Part shown: positions 19,201-28,238 of the stretch, piece by piece
How positions within the stretch are numbered: the first letter of the stretch is position 1
Layout of the letters: every line of letters begins with the position of its first letter
From: an uncultured Marinobacter sp.
Lineage (GTDB): Bacteria > Pseudomonadota > Gammaproteobacteria > Pseudomonadales > Oleiphilaceae
Length of the DNA stretch: 64,000 nucleotides
NCBI RefSeq assembly: GCF_947488835.1
Contig: NZ_CANLBK010000001.1
Location: 992,001 to 1,056,000 of the forward strand
Direction of reading: 5' to 3'
The notes under the pieces: generated by a model
The model's database searches: none
What the model was told of the DNA's origin: nothing
What the model saw: only the letters and a program-made list of their open reading frames with translations
Translations under genes and position numbers: made by a program

Positions 19201-21120
19201 GAACAACTCCTCGAAGATGGGCCGTATCCGGTGGATATCCACCGCTTTGCCACCGTGGGCATAGAGGGTGAAATCGTGAATCCATACGGTTTTATTGTTC
19301 CGATCGGTCACTTCGAACGGATGCTCACCCAGAACACGGAAACCCAGGTTGTCAAAAATGGGCATTACGTCGGACAAAGGCAGGGGCTGATCAGGATAAA
19401 ACAGCTTGAAGTGCAAGGTGCTTTCGTCTTCTTCCAGTGCCCGGTAAAAACTCATTGTAAGGCCATTACCGGTAGAAGCTGCCGCTATATGTTCAAGGTC
19501 AATGGCGGCACGACGCGGCGAGAACATCTCGGTGTAGCTTGCCGGAAAGCCATTCGCCCACAGGCGGTGCAGTTCATTCCCTTGCTCTTCCCCAAAGGTT
19601 TCACTGAGAGCACCGGAAAGTCCATCTCGCCAGGACTGAGCCAATTCGATGACCTTCTCCCGGATTTCCGCCAGCGGCAATTTGCGATTCTCAACCTGGG
19701 GAACACGGATGGTGAACTGCACACGCGCCAGCACAGATTCGGAAAAATGCGTCACAAACTCGATATCTTCAGCTCCAAGCTGGTCAAGCAGTACCTGCTC
19801 CACCTTCAAGCGAAGCTCGGTGTTGTAAATATCCCGAGGAAAAAATGCAAGGCAGGTAACGAACTGTCCGTATACGTCTTCACGCATAAACAGCTCAATG
19901 CGATGGCGTTCCTGTATATATAGGATATTCTTCGCCACTATCAGCAATTCATCTTCAGCAATCTGGAACAGTTCGTCCCGGGGATAGAGAGTAAGAATCT
20001 GCTCTAGCTCTTTACCTGCGTAATCGGCCTTCAAGAATCCGGAGCGTGTCATCACACTCTGAAATTTGCGTTTGAGCAGCGGAATCTCATCCGGCCGCTC
20101 GTTATAAGCACGAGACGTATACAGGCCGAGGAAGCGGCGTTCGCCAACTACCTCCCCCTTTTTATTGAATTTCTTTACGGCGATATAATCCGGGTAGGCC
20201 GGGCGGTGAACCCGTGAGCGCTGAGCAGATTTTGCGAAAATGAAAATATCGTCAGCCCGCGTCATTTCGTGGCGCGTGCGCTGGGGCAATTCGTTAAGAC
20301 GAACCTGCTCCGGTCGCTCGTTATTTACACGGAGGATCCCCAGCTCGGAGTTTTCAACCCTGCGAACCACCATGCCGGACTTTTCCTTGGCAAAGTCATA
20401 TTCGTCGTAGCCAAGAAACGTAAAGTGATCACTTACCAGCCATTTCAGGAACGCTTGCGCTTCTTCCTTCTGCTCATTACTAATGACTGCTGTAGTGCTA
20501 TCCAGCTCTTTTATTATCTGCTTGACCTTATCGGTAACCACCGGAAAGTCCGAGACGGCGATACTCACTTCGTGAAGAACCGCCCGAAGAACCTGCTCCA
20601 GATCTTTAAGATCCTCGGGATTGTTGTGCCGGGCAATCTCCAGAACGATAAATGCCTCATAGGCAGAGCCCAAACCGGATTTCTTGGTCGCCAGCAAGTT
20701 TTCGAGGTTTCCTGACTTGTCCCGCTCCAGATTAAGAATGGAGTGCTGAATAGAGTGAGTCGCAATTTCCCGCTGGTTAATCGCGATACGCAGGGAGTCA
20801 ATCAGAAACGGGATATTGGGGTGCAATATAAACACAACGGTATGGGTTGACTGCCAGCCGTCGCTTTCCAGATCCGGGTTGAATACAGCCACGGGCGCTT
20901 CTTCTGCCCCACGCTTCTGCATGAACTGCCAGGCCGCCATGGCTGCGCCGTAGGTATCTGAGAGACGCCGTTCAAGAAGTTCGTCCAGGGGAATATGGGC
21001 GTAATGTTGCTTTACAAATTCGCTGATTTTCTTGGCTTCGGCTTTGGCAAGCTTCTTGGAAAACTCTTCAGCCAAAAGTTCGAAAAACTGATCTTTGCTT
21101 GCCACTGTCAGCGCATTCAT
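16249..21120 (-). CDS. gdhB: NAD-specific glutamate dehydrogenase, large (~180 kDa) class
   Basis: This enzyme oxidatively deaminates glutamate to 2-oxoglutarate and ammonia with NAD+, feeding amino-acid carbon into the TCA cycle. The 1623-residue product has the length and organisation of the L-GDH180 family: a long N-terminal ACT-containing regulatory region (about 1-700), the catalytic core with GGLRWSDRFEDYRTEV and VPVGAKGGF near residues 815-865, and a C-terminal helical domain. No frameshift or gap is seen. The gene is divergent from moxR, as in Pseudomonas. In relatives the class is induced by arginine or glutamate; no operator could be read here. Confidence 0.96.
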   Translation of the reverse strand: MNALTVASKDQFFELLAEEFSKKLAKAEAKKISEFVKQHYAHIPLDELLERRLSDTYGAAMAAWQFMQKRGAEEAPVAVFNPDLESDGWQSTHTVVFILHPNIPFLIDSLRIAINQREIATHSIQHSILNLERDKSGNLENLLATKKSGLGSAYEAFIVLEIARHNNPEDLKDLEQVLRAVLHEVSIAVSDFPVVTDKVKQIIKELDSTTAVISNEQKEEAQAFLKWLVSDHFTFLGYDEYDFAKEKSGMVVRRVENSELGILRVNNERPEQVRLNELPQRTRHEMTRADDIFIFAKSAQRSRVHRPAYPDYIAVKKFNKKGEVVGERRFLGLYTSRAYNERPDEIPLLKRKFQSVMTRSGFLKADYAGKELEQILTLYPRDELFQIAEDELLIVAKNILYIQERHRIELFMREDVYGQFVTCLAFFPRDIYNTELRLKVEQVLLDQLGAEDIEFVTHFSESVLARVQFTIRVPQVENRKLPLAEIREKVIELAQSWRDGLSGALSETFGEEQGNELHRLWANGFPASYTEMFSPRRAAIDLEHIAAASTGNGLTMSFYRALEEDESTLHFKLFYPDQPLPLSDVMPIFDNLGFRVLGEHPFEVTDRNNKTVWIHDFTLYAHGGKAVDIHRIRPIFEELFHRVWYGEAESDAFNRMLVTSYMSWREIALLRTYARYMRQIRFSNSQTFISNTLVNHVELTRILLEYFEVRFNPDRFQSEVKCQAAQQKLEIEFNAGLDEVANLSEDRVLRLYLELMQATLRTNYYQVDETGQPKPYISVKFDPSGISDMPLPVPVYEIFVYSPRVEGVHLRGGKVARGGLRWSDRFEDYRTEVLGLVKAQQVKNAVIVPVGAKGGFVAKRLPDSSDREAFQAEGVAAYKTFIRGLLDITDNLVDAKIQPPERVVRHDSDDHYLVVAADKGTATFSDIANGLAAEYNFWMADAFASGGSNGYDHKKMGITARGAWVSVERHFRELGINPAEDEFTAIGIGDMAGDVFGNGMLNSEKTRLVAAFNHIHIFVDPTPDAAKSYKERKRLFEKPRSAWTDYDTKLISKGGGVFNRNAKSIAISPEIKKLLDISSDRVPPNMLISHILKARVDLLWVGGIGTYVKGSVESNSDVGDKGNDGVRINGDDVRCKIIGEGGNLGMTQLGRIEYALSGGRLNTDFIDNSGGVDCSDHEVNMKILLNRAVAMGDLTFKQRNVMLEEMTDDVTALVLKNNYRQTQAISIANEDAATRLEEYRRLMNTFESEGKLNRSLEFLPDDDTLTERKLNNKGLTRPELSVLISYVKGDLKQTLIDSSLPDNPLLAREMYKVFPRDMNQNFFKELGEHQLRREIIATQIANDMVNHMGITFVERLNQSTGADAASIALAWLITRDVFRIDNWWDKIEALDFHIPAKLQMKLMQDLMRLMRRSVRWLLRNRRAELSIQSHMERFADSVWAITSGLPEYLGEYASSDWTKRNEALVGEGVPAELASVLSGTSYLYSSLGIIEAQETTGMPLKTVANLYYELGDRLDLNWFASAIANLKPGSHWQALARESFREDMDWQQRALTTGVLRLAGTPEDVPASVDAWLERHESLIERWKSMLQELKGVREPEYAMFSVALRELLDLAQSTLHQSQGES

Positions 21121-21250
21121 GGGCGACCTCAGATAGTGTGAAATAAACGTAATAGGGATATCGTGAGATAAGCATAGTCAAACCCTTGATTTTTGCCGCA
21201 CAGACACCAAAACTGCGGCAACTACTTACGCACGAGAGCAATCACTTCCT

Positions 21251-22213
21251 ATGTCGTTACAGCATACGTTCGGTGAACTACGGGCACAGTTAGCCAAAAG
21301 GATCATAGGTCAGGAAAAGCTGGTCGACCGTCTTCTTATTGCATTGCTTGCAGATGGGCACCTTCTGGTAGAGGGTGCTCCGGGGCTGGCGAAAACCACC
21401 GCAATAAAAGCCCTGGCAGACCACCTCACGGGGGATTTTCATCGCATTCAGTTTACCCCGGATTTGTTGCCATCTGACGTGACCGGCAGCGAGATCTATC
21501 GGGCAGAAACCGGGCTATTTGAATTCCAGCGCGGGCCAATTTTCCACAACCTGGTACTGGCCGACGAAATCAACCGGGCCCCGGCAAAAGTGCAGTCCGC
21601 CCTGCTTGAGGCCATGGGCGAGCGCCAGGTTAGTGTGGGTATGCGCACCTTCCCCCTTGATCGACTGTTCATGGTGATGGCAACCCAGAACCCCATCGAG
21701 CAGGAAGGCACTTACCCGCTGCCCGAAGCCCAGCTTGATCGCTTCCTGATGCACGTGGTGATCGGATACCCATCTGCTCAAGCCGAGCAAGCCATTCTTC
21801 ATCTGGCCAGAAACGATTACCGACAAGGCCAGGCCGCCGCCGAAGTTCGACTAACCGCAGACCAGGTTTTCGAAGCCCGGGCTGAGGTTGCCGACATCTA
21901 TATGGCCGAATCCGTTGAGCAGTACCTTCTTGCCCTGGTGCTGGCCACCAGAGATCCAGGTGTTCTGGACCCTGAACTTGCCCGCTGGACAGCGTTTGGT
22001 GCCAGCCCCCGAGGCACCATTGCCCTCGACCGCTGTTCCCGAGCCATTGCGTGGCTCAACGGCAGGGACTATGTAACTCCGGACGATATTCGAGCGGTTG
22101 CCTTTGATGTGCTCAGGCACCGAATCCTGCTGACCTTTGAAGCCGAGGCAGAAGGCGTAACTGCTGACACAGTGATACAGCGCCTGATTGACCGCGTACC
22201 CGTGAGTGCCTGA
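21251..22213 (+). CDS. MoxR-family AAA+ ATPase
   Basis: MoxR ATPases act as chaperones that mature or activate protein complexes, usually with the von Willebrand factor A proteins encoded beside them. The 320-residue protein has the MoxR Walker A GAPGLAKT (43-50), Walker B VLADEINRAP, sensor ATQNPIEQEGTYPLPEAQLDRF and the C-terminal lid. It is the first gene of a six-gene operon, moxR-DUF58-DUF4381-batA-batB-batD, with 8 nt to the DUF58 gene. Confidence 0.93.
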   Translation: MSLQHTFGELRAQLAKRIIGQEKLVDRLLIALLADGHLLVEGAPGLAKTTAIKALADHLTGDFHRIQFTPDLLPSDVTGSEIYRAETGLFEFQRGPIFHNLVLADEINRAPAKVQSALLEAMGERQVSVGMRTFPLDRLFMVMATQNPIEQEGTYPLPEAQLDRFLMHVVIGYPSAQAEQAILHLARNDYRQGQAAAEVRLTADQVFEARAEVADIYMAESVEQYLLALVLATRDPGVLDPELARWTAFGASPRGTIALDRCSRAIAWLNGRDYVTPDDIRAVAFDVLRHRILLTFEAEAEGVTADTVIQRLIDRVPVSA

Positions 22214-22221
22214 GACCGCCC

Positions 22222-23154
22222 ATGGATGTACGCGCCAGTAATGCAACAACCCGCATCTGCCTGCAGGCGCTTATTCGCCTGCAGGCAGATGCCAGAGCAT
22301 TGAAATTGCCCTCGGCACGCCCTGCACGGGCACGTCAGGCCGGCTTGCAACGCTCGGCGCAGCGTGGGCGTGGAATGGCCTTTTCCGAGGTGCGGCTTTA
22401 CCAGCCGGGCGATGATATCCGCAGCATTGACTGGCGTGTAACCGCCCGTCGCCAGGCACCCCACACAAAACTGTATGAGGAAGAGCGGGAACGACCAGTG
22501 CTGCTGATATGCGATCTGGGCCCTACTCTGTTCTTCGCCAGCACCGGAGCCTTCAAACAGGTGCGCTGCGCCCAGCTTGCCGCCATCCTTGCCTGGCTGG
22601 GGCTCTTGGCCGGCGACCAGGTAGGCGGCATTGTGTTTAACGGCAGCACCTTGAACGTTCAGCGCCCCGCCCGGCGCAAAAAGTCCGTATTAAGATTGCT
22701 GGATACCCTCGCCAGCCAGCAGCACACATCCATAGATAACGCCTCATCAGACACCACCCTCGATACGGCGCTCGCGGAAGCCCGGCGTGTTGCCCATACG
22801 GGCAGTCGAATCTTCGTGATCAGTGATTTCCTTGGCATCTCGGACAACACCCCGTCACTGCTCGGTGCTCTGGCTCGCCACAACAGTGTCAGCGCCTTGC
22901 GGGTTGTGGACCCCCTGGAACTCGAACTGCCCCGAAGCGGTCGCTTTGCCGTTGCCGGCACTGAAGGCCCGGTCTGGTTTGATGCATCTAACAGCAGCTT
23001 TCAGCAGGCTTGGCACGAGAAGATCATCCACCACGAGGCCAGGCTTGAAGAGTGTTTCCGTTTACCGGGCGTATGGGCTTCTAATGTTTCAACTCATGAA
23101 TCACCTGCTGTGAGTCTTAAATCCATACTCGGGCCGGGAGGGAGAATCGGATGA
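22222..23154 (+). CDS. DUF58 domain protein of the MoxR/Bat operon
   Basis: The 310-residue protein carries the DUF58 signature YQPGDDIRSIDWRVTARR near residues 57-72, followed by a degenerate VWA-like fold. Such proteins are standard partners of MoxR ATPases; a biochemical role is not established. Translation is probably coupled to the next gene, since the stop overlaps its ATG. Codons 11-24 lie within a perfect 17-bp hairpin (22253-22292), an uncommon feature so close to a start codon. Confidence 0.9.
   Translation: MDVRASNATTRICLQALIRLQADARALKLPSARPARARQAGLQRSAQRGRGMAFSEVRLYQPGDDIRSIDWRVTARRQAPHTKLYEEERERPVLLICDLGPTLFFASTGAFKQVRCAQLAAILAWLGLLAGDQVGGIVFNGSTLNVQRPARRKKSVLRLLDTLASQQHTSIDNASSDTTLDTALAEARRVAHTGSRIFVISDFLGISDNTPSLLGALARHNSVSALRVVDPLELELPRSGRFAVAGTEGPVWFDASNSSFQQAWHEKIIHHEARLEECFRLPGVWASNVSTHESPAVSLKSILGPGGRIG
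22253..22292. repeat. Perfect 17-bp inverted repeat inside the DUF58 gene start
   Basis: The arms at 22253-22269 and 22276-22292 are exactly complementary around the 6-nt loop CTTATT; each contains CTGCAGGC. The repeat begins 31 nt after the DUF58 start codon and encodes the repeated peptide pattern LQALIRLQA. In mRNA it would form a very stable hairpin just behind the start site. Confidence 0.95.
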
Positions 23155-23621
23155 CGCCCGACGATCCCCTGAGCCAACTGCGCGATATTCACCTGCCAAT
23201 AGCCGGCGGCTTCTGGCCACCGGCGCCGGGTTGGTGGATTCTTGGCGTTCTCCTGCTAATTGCTGTGGCAGCTTTGATCTGGGCGGTCATTCGCCGCCAC
23301 CGCCGAAACCGCTGGCTGAGGCTTGCAAAAGCGGAGCTGGCTATTCTGGAGCGCTCGGCTGTTAAAGAGCCACAGTGGTTCACGGAACTCAATGCGCTGC
23401 TCAAGCGTGTGGCGCGGGCGCGTTATCCAAACGAAAATCCTGAAGCCCAGACTGGCGAGCAATGGGCGGAATGCCTGATTCGCCATCTTCCTGAAGGCCG
23501 AATAGCTCATCGCCCTGTGGTCGACGCTTTGATAAACAGTGCCTGGCAACCAGAGCCGACCGCCGAACCCGCACAGGCTATGGAATTCGCCCGCATCTGG
23601 CTGGACGCGCAAAAATGCTGA
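23151..23621 (+). CDS. DUF4381 membrane protein
   Basis: This 156-residue protein has one membrane helix near residues 27-46 (WWILGVLLLIAVAALIWAVI) flanked by a basic stop-transfer segment (RRHRRNRW), then a soluble helical domain. It matches the DUF4381 proteins found between the DUF58 and BatA genes in gammaproteobacterial Bat operons. Start (ATGA overlap with DUF58) and stop (7-nt overlap with batA) both indicate translational coupling. Molecular function is unknown. Confidence 0.82.
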   Translation: MTPDDPLSQLRDIHLPIAGGFWPPAPGWWILGVLLLIAVAALIWAVIRRHRRNRWLRLAKAELAILERSAVKEPQWFTELNALLKRVARARYPNENPEAQTGEQWAECLIRHLPEGRIAHRPVVDALINSAWQPEPTAEPAQAMEFARIWLDAQKC

Positions 23622-24643
23622 GCCTCACCTACCCCTGGGCACTGCTACTCATTCTGGTGCCCCTACTGCTGCAATGGAAGAAACCCGCCACCCACACAGT
23701 AGACGCCCCGGTTTTCCCTGTCGGGCATTGGCTCTCGGAGTTGCCGGGAGTTACTCGACAGGGCAATGGCGTGCCCCGCTGGCAAACCCTGGTGCTGTTT
23801 CTGGCCTGGGCACTACTGGTGCTGGCACTGGCACGGCCACAACATGTCGGCGAGCAAGTGCAAATGCCCGTGTCCGGGCGTGACCTTATGCTGGTGGTCG
23901 ACATTTCCCCCAGCATGGAAGAGCAGGACATGATCATTCAGGGCCGCAGCATCAACCGCTTGCAGGCCGTTAAAAGAGTGCTGAACGATTTTATTGCCCG
24001 CCGTGAAGGTGACAGGCTGGGCCTGATACTGTTTGGCACGGAGCCCTATGTTCAGGCGCCTTTGACCTTTGATCTGGAAACACTGGAAACACTGCTGCAG
24101 GAATCCGGCATCGGCATGGCCGGGCGCGCAACCGCCATTGGCGATGCAGTCGGTCTGGCTACGAAGCGTCTCAGAGAGCGCCCTCAACAACAACGAGTGG
24201 TGGTACTGCTAACCGATGGAGCCAATACAGCCGGCCAAATCACACCAGACAAAGCCACGGAAATCGCCGCGGCAGCGGGTGTTCGCCTCTATACAATCGG
24301 CATTGGTGCCGAGTCGATGATCCGGCGCGGCTTGCTTGGCTCCCGCCGGGTAAACCCTTCAAGAGATCTGGACGAAGATCTGTTAACGCGCATGGCCCAG
24401 CAGACTGGCGGCGAGTATTTTCGTGCCCGCAGCCTGCCCGAGCTGGAATTGATTTACGAAACCATCAACCAGCTTGAACCCATTGAACTGGATGGTAAAA
24501 CCTACCGCCCGGTTACCGATCTCTTTTTCTGGCCTGCGGGCATGGCGGTCGTTCTCTGGTTTGGCCTATTTATGTTCAGACGAATTACGAGTTGGCGTGG
24601 TCGTGCTCCGCAGGTTTCGGAAGGAGGTGTGCCCCATGGCTGA
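23615..24643 (+). CDS. batA: BatA-like von Willebrand factor A membrane protein
   Basis: The 342-residue protein has two N-terminal membrane helices (about 5-21 and 56-73), a VWA domain with the MIDAS motif DISPS (Asp96, Ser98, Ser100), a second metal-site segment TDGANTAG, and a C-terminal helix near 305-322. Bat proteins were named for aerotolerance in Bacteroides and work with MoxR; their function in gammaproteobacteria is less clear. It overlaps batB by 8 nt. Confidence 0.87.
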   Translation: MLSLTYPWALLLILVPLLLQWKKPATHTVDAPVFPVGHWLSELPGVTRQGNGVPRWQTLVLFLAWALLVLALARPQHVGEQVQMPVSGRDLMLVVDISPSMEEQDMIIQGRSINRLQAVKRVLNDFIARREGDRLGLILFGTEPYVQAPLTFDLETLETLLQESGIGMAGRATAIGDAVGLATKRLRERPQQQRVVVLLTDGANTAGQITPDKATEIAAAAGVRLYTIGIGAESMIRRGLLGSRRVNPSRDLDEDLLTRMAQQTGGEYFRARSLPELELIYETINQLEPIELDGKTYRPVTDLFFWPAGMAVVLWFGLFMFRRITSWRGRAPQVSEGGVPHG

Positions 24644-26444
24644 CTTCCACTTCATCCGCCCTCTCTGGCTTTTGCTGCTACTCCTTGCACCCTTGTTGTA
24701 CATTGCTTTAACGCGCCGCGGCTCAGGTGACAGTGGTTGGTCGGGCCTGATTCCCGAGCAGCTTTTGGCGCCGGTTATCCAGCGTTATGGCGGAGCTGAA
24801 GGCAAAGGAAAATCGAAGCTCCTACCTGCAATCAGCGCACTGGTTATCCTCGCCATTGCCCTGGCGGGACCAGCCTGGCGTGAGGCGCCGACACCCCTGA
24901 AAAAGCCGGGAGACAGCCTCGTGATCGTGCTCGACTTGTCGCTGTCCATGCTGGCCACCGATCTGGAACCAGATCGTCTTACCCGGGCAAAACGCAAAAT
25001 CCGTGACATTCTCGCCGTTCGGGAAGGCAGTCTCACCGGGCTGATTGTGTACTCCGGGGACGCACACGTAGTCACCCCTCTGACCGACGACATCAACACA
25101 GTCACTGGCATGCTCAATGTACTCGACCCGGTCATCATGCCGGTTCAGGGAAACCGTTCGGATCTTGCGATTGCCAGAGCCCGCGCGCTTTTGGAGCAAG
25201 GTGCTCCGGGCATGGGTCGCATTCTGTTGATCACAGATGAGGTTCCAGACCGCTACCGCGAGCCTATCCGCACAGCACTGAAGGGCACTGACTATACCCT
25301 TAGCACGCTGGCGGTCGGCACCCGCGATGGCGGCCCCATTCCACTTGCGCGGCGGGGCTTTATTCGCGATAACGGCAACATTGTCATAACACGCACCGAC
25401 CCGGACATGCTCGCGGAACTCGCCCGAAAAAATGGGGGGAGCAGCCATGAACTGACGCTGGATGACAGCGACATAGCGGCCCTGAATCTCAGCCCCGTTG
25501 AATCCGACGAGTGGCAGGATTCCAACACCGGGCTCACGGTAAACCGCTGGCAGGACGACGGTTACTGGCTGTTGTGGCTGGCTTTGCCATTGCTATTGCT
25601 GGGCTGGCGTCGTGGTGCCTTTACCGCCATGGCACTGATTCTTCTACCCGCTCTGCCGCAACCAGCCCAAGCCATGGATTGGGGCAGCTTATGGCAGCGT
25701 GAAGATCAACGGGCAGCAGAGTTGATACGGGAAGATCCAAATGCCGCGGCCAAGGTTCTCAAGTCACCGGAATGGCGGGGGGCAGCTCTTTACAGGGCGG
25801 AGCGCTATGAGGACGCGGCCAAAGTTTTCTCCGGGGTAGACAGCGCCCTCGGGGATTACAATCGTGGCAACGCTCTCGCCCGGGCCGGTAAGCTTAAAGA
25901 GGCTATTGAGGCCTACGACCGCGCACTGGCGCGCAAACCAGACATGGAAGATGCGCAGGTAAACCGCCAGATTGTTGAGGATCTGCTCGAAAAGCAGGAG
26001 AAAGAATCTGGTCAGGACCAGGGCAAGGACGATCAGAACTCGTCGGATTCCAGCCAGAACGACGGTCAGCAACAGGGAAACCCCTCCGGCTCATCCGGTG
26101 ATAGCGAAAATCGGGATCAGCCGCAAAACTCTGGCCAGGAACCTGAACAGTCTGAAAGCGGAAATGAAGAACAAGAGAAAAAGCGTAATCAGGACGAATC
26201 TGGCGAGCAGCAACCGGGCGATGCACCAGAAAGCCAGGGGTCAAGTGCGCAGGCCACAGAGACAGAACCCGGCGACCAGCAGGTTGAGGCTCCCGCCCCT
26301 ACGTCTGAAACACCGCTGACCCAAAGCCAGGAGCAATCCCTGCGGCGGGTGCCAGACAACCCGGGCGGGCTTTTACAACGAAAATTCCTGCAACAGTATC
26401 AGGAGCGTCAGACACCATCTGATGAGGGCGACACACCATGGTAA
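24636..26444 (+). CDS. batB: BatB-like VWA protein fused to a TPR region and disordered tail
   Basis: The 602-residue product joins functions that are split between BatB and BatC in other bacteria. Two N-terminal membrane helices are followed by a VWA domain with MIDAS DLSLS (Asp100, Ser102, Ser104), a third helix near residue 310, a TPR-like stretch (about 385-455: GDYNRGNALARAGKLKEAIEAYDRAL), and ~145 residues of low-complexity S/Q/E/D/N sequence. The ATG at 24636 follows a strong AAGGAGGT; the frame extends further upstream but inside batA. Confidence 0.87.
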   Translation: MADFHFIRPLWLLLLLLAPLLYIALTRRGSGDSGWSGLIPEQLLAPVIQRYGGAEGKGKSKLLPAISALVILAIALAGPAWREAPTPLKKPGDSLVIVLDLSLSMLATDLEPDRLTRAKRKIRDILAVREGSLTGLIVYSGDAHVVTPLTDDINTVTGMLNVLDPVIMPVQGNRSDLAIARARALLEQGAPGMGRILLITDEVPDRYREPIRTALKGTDYTLSTLAVGTRDGGPIPLARRGFIRDNGNIVITRTDPDMLAELARKNGGSSHELTLDDSDIAALNLSPVESDEWQDSNTGLTVNRWQDDGYWLLWLALPLLLLGWRRGAFTAMALILLPALPQPAQAMDWGSLWQREDQRAAELIREDPNAAAKVLKSPEWRGAALYRAERYEDAAKVFSGVDSALGDYNRGNALARAGKLKEAIEAYDRALARKPDMEDAQVNRQIVEDLLEKQEKESGQDQGKDDQNSSDSSQNDGQQQGNPSGSSGDSENRDQPQNSGQEPEQSESGNEEQEKKRNQDESGEQQPGDAPESQGSSAQATETEPGDQQVEAPAPTSETPLTQSQEQSLRRVPDNPGGLLQRKFLQQYQERQTPSDEGDTPW

Positions 26445-28183
26445 AACGGCTGATTATTCAGGCAATCTGGCTGGCAGTGTTTATGGTATTCGGGGCAGGG
26501 GCACAGGCCGGTGAACTCAGTGTCGAGCCAGACCGATCCCGCCTTTACGAAGGCGAAGTGCTGACGCTTACCGTCAAGGGCAGCACAGAGATTGATATCA
26601 GCCTTAGTAACCTGTTCGATTTTGATCTATCAAACTTACCCTCGCCGGATATCGAAAAGGTGGAAGGTGACTTTGAGATACTGGCCCGCAACCAGCGCTA
26701 CAGCATTCGCACCGTAAACAGCGACATGGTGGGAGAAATAACCTGGACCTACCAGCTTGCACCCAAATCAACCGGAAAACTCACCATCCCTGCGCTGAGT
26801 TTCAAGGATTCCAAATCGAAGCCGGTTACGGTCGAGGTTGTTGACGCCACGCCTCCAGATCAGGCCGGCACGAATCGGGGCAGTTTCATTGAGCTGACGG
26901 CTGATAAAGCCGAAGTCTATGTTCAGGAACAATTGATCCTGACGGTGAGGCTGTTCTTCCGGGGCAACCTTATTCGTGGCGAACTATCCGATCCACAGCA
27001 CCCCAACGCGATCATCGAAAGTCTGGGAAAACAACGGGAGTATTCCAGCGACCGCGACGGCGTACGCTACCGTGTTGTTGAGCGGCGCTACGCCCTGTTT
27101 CCACAAAAGCCTGGCGTAATGAACCTGCCACCCATTCGCTTTGAAGGCCAGGCAAGAGATGCCGACGGCTCTCTGCGGTTCCTCCGGGATAGCGCCTCCT
27201 TGTTTGAAGTACCCGTAAAAGATGTTCCCGCAGAGTTCAGCGGCTCAACCTGGCTGCCGGCCGCCAACCTCACCCTGAGAGAAGCGGGCATGCCATCCAC
27301 TTTGAACTTGAAGACCGGTGACAATCTCACCCGCACCCTAAGCCTGCAAGCCACAGGTCTGCCTTCAGAAGCACTACCGCCCTTACCCGACTCCATGCCT
27401 GATGGGCTTCGCAGTTATCCGGAAGAGCCTCAACGAAACACCAGCGCGGGGCCTGATGGAATTGTTTCAACTCTCACTCAAACAAGCGCACTGGTTCCCG
27501 TCGAATCGGGAAAGCTGACCCTACCGGCGGTGCGCATTCCCTGGTGGGACACAGAATCCGACAGCGAGAAAGTTGCTGTTATCCCAGCACAAACCCTCAA
27601 CGTAGACGCCTCTGAAACAACACCAGCGGTTGTTGACGCCCCCACCGCAGACCAACGCTCAACACCCCCCACCGGCGTTGAGAATCAATCTATCAACACC
27701 GGTGTAGCAGCGGAGAACACATTCTGGCAGTGGGTCAGTCTTGCACTTGCGGGGATATGGGTTCTGACGATGCTGGCCTGGTGGCGAACCCGAAGATTGG
27801 CTGCCAGTGCGCCTGCCAACAACGACTTTGAGGAAAGCGAAAGTGAACGTGATGTATTTGAGCAGGCGCTCAGTGCAGCAAAGGATGGCCGGGCATCCAC
27901 TCCCGGGCTATTTGTACATTGGTCAAACTTACGTTGGCCAGGACACGATTTCCGCTCTGCCGGTGATGTTTTCCGGGTAGTCTCAGCACCGGAACTAGAC
28001 AAGGAGTTGAGCGAACTGCAGGGCCACCTCTTCAGTCGGGGTGGTTCCGGCGATGGAAACAATAGCGGGCAATGGGATGGGGAGCAGCTAGTTGCAGCCC
28101 TCAAGCAAGCAAGGCAACAGAAAATCAGATCAAACCCGGAATCCAGCTTGCCGCCACTCTACCCCAACAGCCTTTCAGTGTAA
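26438..28183 (+). CDS. batD: BatD-like (oxygen tolerance) protein
   Basis: The 581-residue protein has a signal peptide (MVKRLIIQAIWLAVFMVFGAG, cleaved near AQAG), tandem Ig-like beta domains in the periplasm typical of BatD, one membrane helix near residues 430-450 (FWQWVSLALAGIWVLTMLAW) and a short cytoplasmic C-terminal region. It overlaps batB by 7 nt and closes the operon; the convergent neighbour is ccmI. Function is inferred from the family and operon only. Confidence 0.86.
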   Translation: MVKRLIIQAIWLAVFMVFGAGAQAGELSVEPDRSRLYEGEVLTLTVKGSTEIDISLSNLFDFDLSNLPSPDIEKVEGDFEILARNQRYSIRTVNSDMVGEITWTYQLAPKSTGKLTIPALSFKDSKSKPVTVEVVDATPPDQAGTNRGSFIELTADKAEVYVQEQLILTVRLFFRGNLIRGELSDPQHPNAIIESLGKQREYSSDRDGVRYRVVERRYALFPQKPGVMNLPPIRFEGQARDADGSLRFLRDSASLFEVPVKDVPAEFSGSTWLPAANLTLREAGMPSTLNLKTGDNLTRTLSLQATGLPSEALPPLPDSMPDGLRSYPEEPQRNTSAGPDGIVSTLTQTSALVPVESGKLTLPAVRIPWWDTESDSEKVAVIPAQTLNVDASETTPAVVDAPTADQRSTPPTGVENQSINTGVAAENTFWQWVSLALAGIWVLTMLAWWRTRRLAASAPANNDFEESESERDVFEQALSAAKDGRASTPGLFVHWSNLRWPGHDFRSAGDVFRVVSAPELDKELSELQGHLFSRGGSGDGNNSGQWDGEQLVAALKQARQQKIRSNPESSLPPLYPNSLSV

Positions 28184-28238
28184 GGGCCTGCGTGGCGACA
28201 GCTCGAAACGGTCAGAACACTCTATGGGCCGGTTCCGG

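Noticed and set aside
16831..19923. Two open frames of over 300 codons antisense to gdhB
   Set aside because: Shadows of a highly conserved, intact 1623-residue gene; translations are low in recognisable motifs.
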